From Alitta virens (Eukaryota; Annelida; Polychaeta; Phyllodocida; Nereididae): a stretch of DNA of 64,000 bases. Each line of letters begins with the position of its first letter. Within the stretch, counting starts at the first letter, position 1. The notes below the pieces were generated by a model. It had not been told where the DNA came from. It saw only the letters and a program-made list of their open reading frames with translations, and did no database searches. This document shows positions 15,031 to 28,900 of this stretch, piece by piece. The position numbers and the translations under genes are program-made. The stretch covers positions 32,931,969 through 32,995,968 of the forward strand of contig OW028584.1 in the NCBI GenBank assembly GCA_932294295.1, written 5' to 3'.

Positions 15031-15439
15031 ATAAGGAACTCTGCATTATTTTGTTTACCAATTTATTTTTGGCCACATTTTATGAGAAAGGTTAAATATT
15101 GTTAAAAATGCTAGTTATATGGCATGTGAGTTTCATTAAAATATGTTTGTGACATGCATGGACAAGAAGTCCGAAATGATTTATTGTCATCCCGTCTGAT
15201 GTCACACATTTCCAACAGGCTTTATAGAATGCATTTTCCTGAAGTCTAATGGTTAAGAATTGACAGTTTGGGATAACAACAAAAATCAAGTATCTAAATT
15301 TTGAAATCCCTTTTATAGAAAATATGAATTTGTTGTGATATTCTGTCTGTCAGCATTCAAATTGGTGACTGCGAAATTGCAAAATATGTGTATCATATAT
15401 GGCATATATATGTGCTGATGATAATTATTGACATATCAT
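15031..15439. repeat. Unique island, copy 3
   Basis: Copy of the island at an offset of 5421 bp from copy 2. One substitution is visible at its start (gcattattttg for gcaatattttg). Confidence 0.8.
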
Positions 15440-17246
15440 CAAAAGGCTCTGAGAAGTGTATCAGTACATCCCCTTCATCCATCCAGCATGCTATTAATTC
15501 CTAAGTAATGGTTAGATCAGTCCAAATGTAATGTGCTGGCTTATGAAATGTAATTGCATAATTTATCATCAAAATACCCTGAGAAGTTTATCTAGATGTC
15601 CCCTTCATCCAGCCAGCATGCTCTTAATTGACAACTAATGGCTGGATCAAATGCAATGTGCAGTTTTACGAAATTTATTTCCATAATTTTCATCATAATA
15701 CCCTAAGAAGTGTATCTGGATGTAACCTTTATCCAGCCTGCAGGCTCTTAATTTTTAAGTAATGGTTGGAGAAATCATTCCTTCAGAATGTAATGTGCAC
15801 TTTGATGAAATGTAATTTCATAGTTTATTGTATTATATCCTGAGATGCATGTCTGTATGTCTCCTTCATCCAGCAGCACGCTCTTAATTGATGAGTAAGA
15901 TTGGATCATAATCTATATCATCATCATAATACCCAGTGAGACTTATTTGAACATTCCCTTCATCCAGCCAGCGCGCTCTTAATTGATGAGTAAGATTGGA
16001 TCATAATCTATATCATCATCATAATATCCAGTGAGATTTATTTGTACGTCCCCTTCATCCATTCAGCACGCTCTTAACTCATGAGTAATGGGATCAAATA
16101 TAATGTGCAGTTTTATGAAATGTACTTGCATAATTTATCATCATATTACCTTCAGAGCTGGATCTGGAAATCCCATTCATCTAGCCAGAATGCTCTTATT
16201 TCATGGGTAAAGTTTGGATCAGTCCAAATGTTATGTGCAGTTTTATGAAATTTAATTGCATGATTTATCATCATAATAACCAGGTAGCATAATCTTGATA
16301 TCCCCTTCATCCAGCCAGCATGCTCTTAATTCATGAGCAGAGGTTGGCTCAGTCCAAATGTAAGTGTGTGCAGTTTGATGAAATGTAAGTGAATAATTTA
16401 TCGTCATAATACCCAGAGAGGTTTATCTGGATGTCCCCTGCATCCAGCCAGCTCTTAATTCATGAGTACTGGTTGGATCAGTCCCAATGTAATGTGCAGT
16501 TTGATGAAATTTAATTGCATGATTTATCATCATAATATCCAGATATCATAATCTAGACATCCCCTTCATCCAAATTTACTGTGCAGTTCGATGAGAATAA
16601 ATGCATGTTTCATCATCAAAATTACCTGTGAACTTTATCTGGATGTTCCCTTTATTCAGCCAGCATGCTCTTCATGGGTGAGTAATGATTGGCTGAGTCC
16701 AAAAGCAATCTGTAGTTTCATGAAATCTCATTTCATAATTCATCATCATAACAACCATTGATACAAATCTGGAAATCCCCTTCATCCAGCCATTTCACAA
16801 TTCTACATCATAGTATCCATTGAAACAAATCTGGAAATCCCCTTCATCCAGCCAGCATGCTCTTAATTTATGAGCAGCAGCTGGGTCAAATGTAATGAGC
16901 AGTTTGATAAAATTTAATTGCTTAATTCACCATCATAATACTCAAAGAGCTTTATTGTGCAGTTTGATGAAACTTAATTCTATAATTTATTATAATAACC
17001 ACATATCATAATCTAAATATCCCCTTCATCCAGCCAGCATGCTCTTAATTCATGAGCAGTGGTTTGATCAGTACAAATGTGCGCAATTTGAAAAAATGTA
17101 AGTGCATAATGCATCACTAAAATACCCTGAGAGGTGTATCTGGTTATCCCCTTCATCCAGCCAACATGCTCTAAATTCATGACCAGTGAATCAGTCCCAA
17201 TGTATTGTGCAGTTTGATAAAATTTAATTGCACAAATGATCATCAT
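15440..17246. repeat. Divergent sub-array, block 4
   Basis: Matches block 3 at an offset of 5421 bp with scattered substitutions (for example ctgtagtttcatg for ctgcagtttcatg). Confidence 0.85.
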
Positions 17247-20200
17247 AATACCCAGAGATATTTATCTGGACGTCCCCTTCGTGCAGTCGTCATGCTCTAA
17301 ATTCATGACCAGTGAATCAGTCCCAATGTATTGTGCAGTTTGATAAAATTTAATTGCACAAATGATCATCATAATACCCAGAGATATTTATCTGAACGTC
17401 TCCTTCGCGCAGTCGTCATGCTCTAAATTCATGACAAGTGAATCAGTCTTAATGTATTGTGCAGTTTGATGAAATTTAATTGCACAATTGATCATCATAA
17501 TATCCAGAGATATTTATCTGGACGTCCCCTTCGTGCAGTCGTCATGCTTTAAATTCATGACCAGTGGATCAGTCCCAATGTATTGTGCAGTTTGATAAAA
17601 TTTAATTGCACAATTGATCATCATAATACCCAGAGATATTTATCTGGACATCCCCTTCGTGCAGTCGTCATGCTCTAAATTCATGACAAGTGAATCAGTC
17701 CCAATGTATTGTGCAGTTTAATGAAACTTAATTCTGTATTTCATTATAATATCCAGGTACTAAAACCTGAATATCTCCTTCATCCAGCCGCCATGCTCTA
17801 AATTCATGACAAGTGAATCAGTCCTAATGTATTGTGCAGTTTGATAAAATTTAATTGCACAATTGATCATCATAATACCCAGAGTTATTTATCTGGACGT
17901 CCCCTTCGTGCAGTCGTCATGCTCTAAATTCATGACCAGTGAATCAGTCCCAATGTATTCTGCAGTTTGATAAAATTTAATTGCACAATTGATCATCATA
18001 ATACCCAGAGATATTTATCTGAACGTCCCCTTCGTGCAGTCGTCATGCTCTAAATTCATGACCAGTGAATCAGTCCCAATGTATTGTGCAGTTTGAAAAA
18101 ATTTAATTGCACAAATGATCATCATAATACCCAGAGATATTTATCTGAACGTCTCCTTCGTGCAGTCGTCATGCTCTAAATTCATGACAAGTGAATCAGT
18201 CCTAATGTATTGTGCAGTTTGATAAAATTTAATTGCACAATTGATCATCATAATACCCAGAGTTATTTATCTGGACGTCCCCTTCGTGCAGTCGTCATGC
18301 TCTAAATTCATGACCAGTGAATCAGTCCCAATGTATTGTGCAGTTTGATAAAATTTAATTGCACAATTGATCATCATAATATCCAGAGATATTTATCTGG
18401 ACGTCCCCTTCGTGCAGTCGTCATGCTCTAAATTCATGACCAGTGAATCAGTCCCAATGTATTGTGCAGTTTGATAAAATTTAATTACACAATTGATCAT
18501 CATAATACCCAGAGATATTTATCTGAACGTCTCCTTCGTGCAGTCGTCATGCTCTAAATTCATGACCAGTGAATCAGTCCCAATGTATTGTGCAGTTTGA
18601 TAAAATTTAATTGCACAATTGATCATCATAATAGCCAGAGATATTTATCTGGACGTCCCCTTCGTGCAGTCGTCATGCTCTAAATTCATGACAAGTGAAT
18701 CAGTCCTAATGTATTGTGCAGTTTCATGAAATCTCATTTCATAATTCATCATCATAACAACCATGGAGACAAATCTGGAAATCCCCTTCATCCAGCCATT
18801 TCACAATTCATCATCATAGTAACCATTGAAACAAATCTGGAAATCCCCTTCATCCAGCCATTTCACAATTCTACATCATAGTACCCATTGAAACAAATCT
18901 GGAAATCCCCTTCATCCAGCCAGCATGCTCTTAATTTATGAGCAGCAGCTGGGTCAAATGTAATGAGCAGTTTGATAAATAATTGCTTAATTCACCATCA
19001 TAATACTCAAAGAGCTTTATTGTGCAGTTTGATGAAACTTAATTCTATAATTTATTATAATAACCACATATCATAATCTAAATATCCCCTTTATCCAGCC
19101 AGCATGCTCTTAATTCATGAGCAGTGGTTTGATCAGTACAAATGTGCGCAATTTAAAAAAATGTAAGTGCATAATGCATCACTAAAATATCCTGAGAGGT
19201 GTATCTGGTTATCCCCTTCATCCAGCCAACATGCTCTAAATTCATGACCAGTGAATCAGTCCCAATGTATTGTGCAGTTTGATCAAATTTAATTGCACAA
19301 TTGATCATCATAATACCCAGAGTTATTTATCTGGACGTCCCCATTTGTGCAGTCGTCATGCTCTAAATTCATGACCAGTGAATCAGTCCCAATGTATTGT
19401 GCAGTTTGATAAAATTTAATTGCACAATTGATCATCATAATACCCAGAGATATTTATCTGAACATCCCCTTCGTGCAGTCGTCATGCTCTAAATTCATGA
19501 CAAGTGAATCAGTCCTAATGTATTGTGCAGTTTGATAAAATTTAATTGCACAATTGATCATCATAATATCCAGAGATATTTATCTGGACGTCCCCTTCGT
19601 GCAGTCGTCATGCTCTAAATTCATGACCAGTGAATCAGTCCCAATGTATTGTGCAGTTTGATCAAATTTAATTGCACAATTGATCATCATAATACCCAGA
19701 GATATTTATCTGGACATCCCCTTCGTGCAGTCGTCATGCTCTAAATTCATGACAAGTGAATCAGTCCCAATGTATTGTGCAGTTTAATGAAACTTAATTC
19801 TTAAATTCATTATAATATCCAGGCATTAAAACCTGAATATCTCCTTCATCCAGCCGCCATGCCCTAAATTCATGACAAGTGAATCAGTCCCAATGTATTG
19901 TGCAGTTTGATAAAATTTAATTGCACAATTGATCATCATAATACCCAGAGATATTTATCTGGACGTCCCCTTCGTGCAGTCGTCATGCTCTAAATTCATG
20001 ACAAGTGAATCAGTCCTAATGTATTGTGCAGTTTCATGAAATCTCATTTCATAATTCATCATCATAACAACCATGGAGACAAATCTGGAAATCCCCTTCA
20101 TCCAGCCATTTCACAATTCATCATCATAGTAACCATTGAAACAAATCTGGAAATCCCCTTCATCCAGCCATTTCACAATTCTACATCATAGTATCCATTG

Positions 20201-22955
20201 AAACAAATCTGGAAATCCCCTTCATCCAGCCAGCATGCTCTTAATTTATGAGCAGCAGCTGGGTCAAATGTAATGAGCAGTTTGATAAAATTTAATTGCT
20301 TAATTCACCATCATAATACTCAAAGAGCTTTATTGTGCAGTTTGATGAAACTTAATTCTATAATTTATTATAATAACCACATATCATAATCTAAATATCC
20401 CCTTCATCCAGCCAGCATGCTCTTAATTCATGAGCAGTGGTTTGATCAGTACAAATGTGCGCAATTTGAAAAAAAGTAAGTGCATAATGCATCACTAAAA
20501 TATCCTGAGAGGTGTATCTGGTTATCCCCTTCATCCAGCCAACATGCTCTAAATTCATGAACAGTGAATCAGTCCCAATGTATTGTGCAGTTTGATAAAA
20601 TTTAATTGCACAATTGATCATCATAATACCCAGAGATGTTTATCTGTATGTCCCCTTCATGCAGCCAACACGCTCTTAATTGATGAGCAGTGAATCAGTC
20701 CCAATGTATTGTCCAATTTGAAGAAACTTAATTCTATAATTCATTATAATATCCAGATATTATAACCTGAATATCCCCTTCATCCAGCTAGCATGCTCTT
20801 AATTCATGAGCAGTGGTTCGATCAGCCCAAATGTGTGTGCAATTTGAATAAATGTAAGTGTATAATGCAACATTATAATATTCAGGGAGGTGTACTTGGA
20901 TATCCCCTTTGTCCAGCCGACATGCTCTTAATTCATGAGCAGTGGAACAGCCCAAATTTATTGTGCAGTTTGATGAAATTTAATTGCACAATTGATCATC
21001 ATAATACCCAGAGATATTTATCTGGACGTCCCCTTTGTGCAGTCGTCATGCTCTAAATTCATGACCAGTGAATCAGTCCCAATGTATTGTGCAGTTTGAT
21101 AAAATTTAATTGCACAATTGATCATCATAATACCCAGAGATATTTATCTGGACGTCCCCTTCGTGCAGTCGTCATGCTCTAAATTCATGACCAGTGAATC
21201 AGTCCCAATGTATTGTGCAGTTTGATAAAATTTAATTGCACAATTGATCATCACAATACCCAGAGATGTTTATCTGGACGTCCCCTTCATCATGCCGCCA
21301 TGCTCTAAATTCATCACCAGTGAATCAGTCCCAATGTATTGTGCAGTTTGATAAATTTAATTGCACAATTGATCATCATAATACCCAGAGATATTTATCT
21401 GGACGTCCCCTTCGTGCAGTCGTCATGCTCTAAATTCATGACCAGTAGTTGGATCATTCCAAATGTAAATGCGTGTTGTTTGATGAAATGTAATGCATAA
21501 CTCGTCATTATAATACCCCGAGAGGTGTTTCAGGGTATACCCTTCATTCAACCAGCATTATCTTAAATCATCAGCAATGGAACAGTCCCGATGTATTGTG
21601 CAGTTTGATAAAATTTAATTGCACAATTGATCATCATAATACCCAGAGATATTTATCTGGACGTCCCCTTCGTGCAGTCGTCATGCTCTAAATTCATGAC
21701 CAGTGAATCAGTACCAATGTATTGTGCAGTTTGATAAAATTTAATTGCACAATTGATCATCATAATACCCAGAGATATGTATCTGGACGTCCCCTTCGTG
21801 CAGTCGTCATGCTCTAAATTCATGACCAGTGAATCAGTACCAATGTATTGTGCAGTTTGATAAAATTTAATTGCACAATTGATCATCATAATACCCAGAG
21901 ATATGTATCTGGACGTCCCCTTCGTGCAGTCGTCATGCTCTAAATTCATGACCAGTGAATCAGTACCAATGTATTGTGCAGTTTGATAAAATTTAATTGC
22001 ACAATTGATCATCATATTACCCAGAGATGTTTATCTGGACGTCCCCTTCGTCCAGTCGTCATGCTCTAAATTCATGACCAGTGAATCAGTCCCAATGTTT
22101 TGTGCAGTTTGATGAAACTTAATTCTTTAATTCATTATAATATCCAGGTATTAAAACCTGAATATCCCCTTCATCCAGCCGCCATGCTCTAAATTCATGA
22201 CCAGTGAATTAGTCCCAATGTATTGTGCAGTTTGATAAAATTTAATTGCACAATTGATCATCATAATACCAAGAGATGTTTATCTGGACGTCCCCTTCGT
22301 GCAGTCGTCATGCTCTAAATTCTTGACCAGTGAATCAGTCTCAATGTATTGTGCAGTTTGATAAAATTTAATTGCACAATTGATCATCATAATACCCTGA
22401 GATATTTATCTGGACGTCCCCTTCGTGCAGTCGTCATGCTCTAAATTCATGACCAGTAGTTGGATCATTCCAAATGTAAATGCGTGTTGTTTGATGAAAT
22501 GTAATGCATAACTCGTCATTATAATACCCCGAGAGGTGTTTCAGGGTATACCCTTCATTCAACCAGCATTATCTTAAATCATCAGCAATGGAACAGTCCC
22601 AATGTATTGTGCAGTTTGATAAAATTTAATTGCACAATTGATCATCATAATACCCAGAGAGGCTTATCTGAATGTCCCCCTTATGCAGCTGACATACTCT
22701 TAATTCTTGAGCAGTGGTTGGATCAGCCCAAATGTAGGTGTGTGCAATTTCATTATATGTAGGTGCATAATTCATCATTATAATACCCATATCCCCTTCA
22801 TTCAGCCAGCATGATCTTAATTCATGAGCAGTGGATCTGTCCAAATGTATTGTACATTTTAATGAAATTTAATTGCATAATTTATCATCGTAATACCCAG
22901 GGAGATTTATCTGGACGTCCCCTTCGTGCAGCCGACATGCTCTTAATTCATGAGC
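17247..22955. repeat. Mixed, more diverged end of satellite array 1
   Basis: Homogeneous monomers interspersed with divergent ones. A segment beginning gcagtttcatgaaatctc occurs at about 18719 and 20031 (1.31 kb apart). Another beginning accagtagttggatcatt occurs at 21441 and 22452 (1.01 kb apart). Island sequence is absent. Sequence quality as a repeat decays toward the right edge, where the array fuses in phase with array 2 near 22955 (tgagcatccccttgatcc). Confidence 0.8.
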
Positions 22956-25900
22956 ATCCCCTTGATCCAGCTTTCCAGTCTATCAGACAGGGATTTGCTG
23001 GAGAAATTCAGCTTAAAATTATTCTGAATCTTGCCTTTAAAACCCAGTTTCCTGATGTCAAAGTCTATGATATCTTGTGTATGTTTGGATGAAAGTCAGT
23101 CATATATCACCAATGTGATATTTATTTGCCAGTTGCCTCATTGGCAGGTCAGGCAAAATGTAGCTAGTTATCCCCTTTATTCAGTCTTCCTGCTTGCAAT
23201 ATTAGTATGCGGGCAAAATACCGGTTTATCTCCTTCACTAAGCGTTCAGCTTATTAAGTTGGAGTTTCTGGGGTGTGACAAAGTTTGATCTGAATTGTGA
23301 GGTTTGATAAACTTAATTGCAAAGTCTCACCCAGTTTTCCTGACTACAATGTTTTAATATCAAGGCAAATGTATCTGCACATCTCCTTCTCCCAGCTTTC
23401 TGATCAGTAAAATCAAAATTTGTTGCTAGATAAATTCGTTGAAACAATTGTTACCCTAGCCTTTTAATCCAGGTCTCCTCATTGCCAAAGTCTATTGTGT
23501 TGAGTGTATGGTTTGGTGAAAATATGATTTGATGGAAGTCAATCACATATTGTCATGTATCCTAAGAAATGCATGTCTCCTCTATCTAGCCAGCATGGTC
23601 TTCTTTCATAAGTAATGGTTGGATGATTTATTAGTCAAAATGTAATTTACTGACTATACCGTGGTTATTATATTGTCATGGCTTCTCATTGGAAAGTTTT
23701 AAAGTCCAGTCATCCAGCCTTCTACTCTATTAGATTCCAATTTGTTGTTGCTGGATGAATTACTCAACATGTAATTAACTGACTATATACCCTGGTAACT
23801 AACTAGTAATATATGGCTTGATGGAACTTAATTGACATAATACCTTGTCAAGTGGATTTGGATGTCCTTTCAACTAGCTGGTATTTCTTTTAGTCACATC
23901 ATAATGCTGTGCAAACAGGACATTGCTGTCATCTATAGCTGTTGTGGTTTCCCTCTGGTCAAAATGCAACTGACTATCCCCTTCATTCATTCTTCCTGTT
24001 TACTGCTACCTCTAGGTGCTCAACTTATAAAGTTGAAGTTCATCTTTATATCCCCTTTATCCAACCAGCCTGCTCTTAATTTATGAATAGTGGCTAGATC
24101 AAATATATTATTGATAATATTTAATTGCATAATTTATCATCATGATACCCAGAGCAGTTATTGTGTACATCCCCATCATCCAGCCATCATGCTCTCAATC
24201 TATGCCTAATGGAATCAGTTCAAATGTAATGTGCAGTTTGATGAAATGTAATTGCATAGTTTTGCAAGTATTGGTGTGATAAATCATTCCTCCATTCAAA
24301 ATGAAGCTATTCTCTGGTTACTATATTGCAATTAAAGACAAATATGGTATTCACATAATTACAATAAATCTAGAAACATAATCACTATGCACTGTCATAA
24401 CATTTTATAATCCAGAGGCATATAGAAGGGAGAGATTGGGTACCTTTTGCAATATATGTGGGGTTTGATAGACTTCATTGCAAAGTCTTGCCCAGCTTTC
24501 CTGACTAAAATGTTTTAATATCCTGGCAAATGTATCTGCACATCCCCTTGATCCAGCTTTCCAGTCTGTCCGACAACGTTTTGCTGAATAAACTCGGCAT
24601 AAAATTATTCTTAATCTTGCCTTTAAAACCGGATTTCCTGATTGTCAAATATGTTATCATGTGTATGACAATCAATCAAATATCGCCAATGTGCTATATA
24701 TTTGCCAGTTGGCTTCAGTGTCAGCTCAGGCAAAATGTAGCTAGTTATCCCCTTTATTCAGTCTTCCTGCTTGCAATATTAGTATGCGGGAAAATCCCGG
24801 TTTATCTCCTTCATTAAGCGTTCCAGCTTATTAAGTAGGAGTTTGTTGGGTGTGACAAAATTTGATCTGAATTGTGAAGTTTAATAAACTTAATTGCAAA
24901 GTCTCACCCAGCTTTCCTGACTATGTTTCAATTTCCTGGCAAATGTATCTGCACATCCCCTTCACCCAGCTTTGTGGTCTATGAAATCAAAATTTGTTGC
25001 TGGATAAATTCATTGAAATAATTGTTACACTAACTTTTTAATCCAGGTCTCCTCATTGCCAAAGTCTTTTTTCTTGAGTGTATGGTTTGATTAAAGTATG
25101 ATTTGATGGAAATCACATATTGTCATGTACCCTAAAACATTCATCTGAATGTCCCCTTCATCCAGCCAGCAGGGTCTTCTTTCATAATTAATGTTTGGAT
25201 GATTTATTAGTCAAAATGTAATTAACTGACTATACCCTGGTTACTATATTGTCATGGTATCTCATCTCATTGCAAAGTTTTAAAGCCCAGTTATCCAGCC
25301 TTTTCCTTTATTAGATTCAAATTTGTTGCTGGATGAATTAATTAACATGTAATTAATTGACTATATACCCTGGTAACTAACTAGTAATATATGGCTTGAT
25401 GGAACTTAATTGACATAATACCTTGTCAAGTGGATTTGGATGTCCTTTCAACTAGCTGGTATTTCTTTTAGTCACATCATAATGCTGTGCAAACAGGACA
25501 TTGCTGTCATCTATAGCTGTTGTGGTTTCCCTCTGGTCAAAATGCAACTGACTATCCCCTTCATTCATTCTTCCTGTTTACTGCTACCTCTAGGTGCTCA
25601 ACTTATAAAGTTGAAGTTCATCTTTATATCCCCTTAATCCAACCAGCCTGCTCTTAATTTATGAATAGTGGCTAGATCAAATATATTGTGCAGTTTGATA
25701 ATATTTAATTGCATAATTTATCATCATGATACCCAGAGCAGTTATTGTGTACATCCCCATCATCCAGCCATCATGCTCTCAATCTATGCCTAATGGAATC
25801 AGTTCAAATGTAATGTGCAGTTTGATGAAATGTAATTGCATAGTTTTGCAAGTATTGGTGTGATAAATCATTCCTCCATTCAAAATGAAGCTATTCTCTG

Positions 25901-28900
25901 GTTACTATATTGCAATTAAAGACAAATATGGTATTCACATAATTACAATAAATCTAGAAACATAATCACTATGCACTGTCATAACATTTTATAATTCAGA
26001 GGCATATAGAAGGGAGAGATTGGGTACCTTTTGCAATATATGTGGGGTTTGATAGACTTCATTGCAAAGTCTTGCCCAGCTTTCCTGACTAAAATGTTTT
26101 AATATCCTGGCAAATGTATCTGCACATCCCCTTGATCCAGCTTTCCAGTCTGTCCGACAACGTTTTGCTGAATAAACTCGGCATAAAATTATTCTTAATC
26201 TTGCCTTTAAAACCGGGTTTCCTGATTGTCAAATATGTTATCATGTGTATGACAATCAATCAAATATCGCCAATGTGCTATATATTTGCCAGTTGGCTTC
26301 ATTGTCAGTTCAGGCAAAATGTAGCTAGTTATCCCCTTTATTCAGTCTTCCTGCTTGCAATATTAGTATGCGGGGAAATACCGGTTTATCTCCTTCATTA
26401 AGCGTTCCAGCTTATTAAGTAGGAGTTTGTTGGGTGTGACAAAATTTGATCTGAATTGTGAAGTTTAATAAACTTAATTGCAAAGTCTCACCCAGCTTTC
26501 CTGACTATGTTTCAATATCCTGGCAAATGTATCTGCACATTCCCTTCACCCAGCTTTGTGATCTATGAAATCAAACTTTTTTGCTGGATAAATTCATTGA
26601 AATAATTGTTACCCTAACCTTATAATCCAGGTCTCCTCATTGCCAAAGTCTCTTTAGTTGAGTGTATGGTTTGATTAAAGTATGATTTGATGGAAATTAC
26701 ATATTGTCATGTACCCTAAAACATTCATCTGAATGTCCCCTTCATCCAGCCAGCATGGTCTTCTTTCATAAGTAATGGTTAGATGATTTTTTAATCAAAA
26801 TGTAATTTACTGACTATACCATGGTTATTATATTGTCATGGCTTCTCATTGGAAAGTTTTAAAGTCCAGTCATCCAGCCTTCTACTCTATTAGATTCCAA
26901 TTTGTTGTTGCTGGATGAATTACTCAACATGTAATTAACTGACTATATACCCTGGTAACTAACTAGTAATATATGGCTTGATGGAACTTAATTGACATAA
27001 TACCTTGTTAAGTGGATTTGGATGTCCTTTCAACTAGCTGGTATTTCTTTTAGTCACATCATAATGCTGTGCAAACAGGACATTGCTGTCATCTATAGCT
27101 GTTGTGGTTTCCCTCTGGTCAAAATGCAACTGACTATCCCCTTCATTCATTCTTCCTGTTTACTGCTACCTCTAGGTGCTCAACTTATAAAGTTGAAGTT
27201 CATCTTTATATCCCCTTTATCCAACCAGCCTGCTCTTAATTTATGAATAGTGGCTAGATCAAATATATTATTGATAATATTTAATTGCATAATTTATCAT
27301 CATGATACCCAGAGCAGTTAATGTGTACATCCCCATCATCCAGCCATCATGCTCTCAATCTATGCCTAATGGAATCAGTTCAAATGTAATGTGCAGTTTG
27401 ATGAAATGTAATTGCATAGTTTTGCAAGTATTGGTGTGATAAATCATTCCTCCATTCAAAATGAAGCTATTCTCTGGTTACTATATTGCAATTAAAGACA
27501 AATATGGTATTCACATAATTACAATAAATCTAGAAACATAATCACTATGCACTGTCATAACATTTTATAATCCAGAGGCATATAGAAGGGAGAGATTGGG
27601 TACCTTTTGCAATATATGTGGGGTTTGATAGACTTCATTGCAAAGTCTTGCCCAGCTTTCCTGACTAAAATGTTTTAATATCCTGGCAAATGTATCTGCA
27701 CATCCCCTTGATCCAGCTTTCCAGTCTGTCCGACAACGTTTTGCTGAATAAACTCGGCATAAAATTATTCTTAATCTTGCCTTTAAAACCGGGTTTCCTG
27801 ATTGTCAAATATGTTATCATGTGTATGACAATCAATCAAATATCGCCAATGTGCTATATATTTGCCAGTTGGCTTCATTGTCAGTTCAGGCAAAATGTAG
27901 CTAGTTATCCCCTTTATTCAGTCTTCCTGCTTGCAATATTAGTATGCGGGAAAATCCCGGTTTATCTCCTTCATTAAGCGTTCCAGCTTATTAAGTAGGA
28001 GTTTGTTGGGTGTGATAAAATTTGATCTGAATTGTGAAGTTTAATAAACTTAATTGCAAAGTCTCACCCAGCTTTCCTGACTATGTTTCAATTTCCTGGC
28101 AAATGTATCTGCACATCCCCTTCACCCAGCTTTGTGGTCTATGAAATCAAAATTTGTTGCTGGATAAATTCATTGAAATAATTGTTACACTAACCTTTTA
28201 ATCCAGGTCTCCTCATTGCCAAAGTCTCTTTAGTTGAGTGTATGGTTTGATTAAAGTATGATTTGATGGAAATCACATATTGTCATGTACCCTAAAACAT
28301 TCACCTGAATGTCCCCTTCATCCAGCCAGCATTGTCTTCTTTCATAATTAATGTTTGGATGATTTATTAGTCAAAATGTAATTAATTGACTATACCCTGG
28401 TTACTACATTGTCATGGTATCTCATCTCATTGCAAAGTTTTAAAGCCCAGTTATCCAGCCTTTAACTTTATTAGATTCAAATTTGTTGCTGGATGAATTA
28501 ATTAACATGTAATTAATTGACTATATACCCTGGTAACTAACTAGTAATATATGGCTTGATGGAACTTAATTGACATAATACCTTGTCAAGTGGATTTGGA
28601 TGTCCTTTCAACTAGTTGGTATTTCTTTTAGTCACATCATAATGCTGTGCAAACAGGACATTGCTGTCATCTATAGCTGTTGTGGTTTCCCTCTGGTCAA
28701 AATGCAACTGACTATCCCCTTCATTCATTCTTCCTGTTTACTGCTACCTCTAGGTACTCAACTTATAAAGTTGAAGTACATCTTTATATCCACTTTATCC
28801 AACCAGCCTGCTCTTAATTTATGAATAGTGGCTAAATTAAATATATTGTGCAGTTTGATAATATTTAATTGCATAATTTATCATCATAATACCCAGAGCA

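Larger units (their letters stand above)
1..22955. repeat. Satellite array 1: 126-bp monomer with higher-order blocks
   Basis: The array is a continuous tandem repeat. The landmark cagtcccaatg recurs at 2161, 2287, 2413 (as a variant) and 2539, giving a 126-bp period. Each monomer carries a core like ccccttcatccagcc or ccccttcgtgcagtcgtc, then atgctctaaattcatga, gtgcagttt, and a closing catcataatacc. Divergent monomers (catccagccagcatgctctt type) and homogeneous monomers (cgtgcagtcgtc type) are grouped into blocks that recur with offsets of 5572, 6073, 4038 and 5421 bp. The array enters the window already in progress, so its left end is unseen. Because 126 is divisible by 3, open frames persist on the minus strand; I do not read these as genes. 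Confidence 0.95.

Noticed and set aside
1982..20624. A 77-codon minus-strand ORF conserved five times, and a 65-codon ORF conserved three times
   Set aside because: Conservation is that of the whole higher-order repeat, including non-coding flanks. The monomer length is a multiple of three and no domain is visible.
21653..22015. A 120-codon minus-strand ORF with a 42-residue repeat
   Set aside because: It is the 126-bp satellite read in its open frame. Neighbouring monomers carry stops in the same frame.
1..22955. CRISPR array
   Set aside because: The repeats are long, contiguous and without unique spacers, in clearly eukaryotic DNA.
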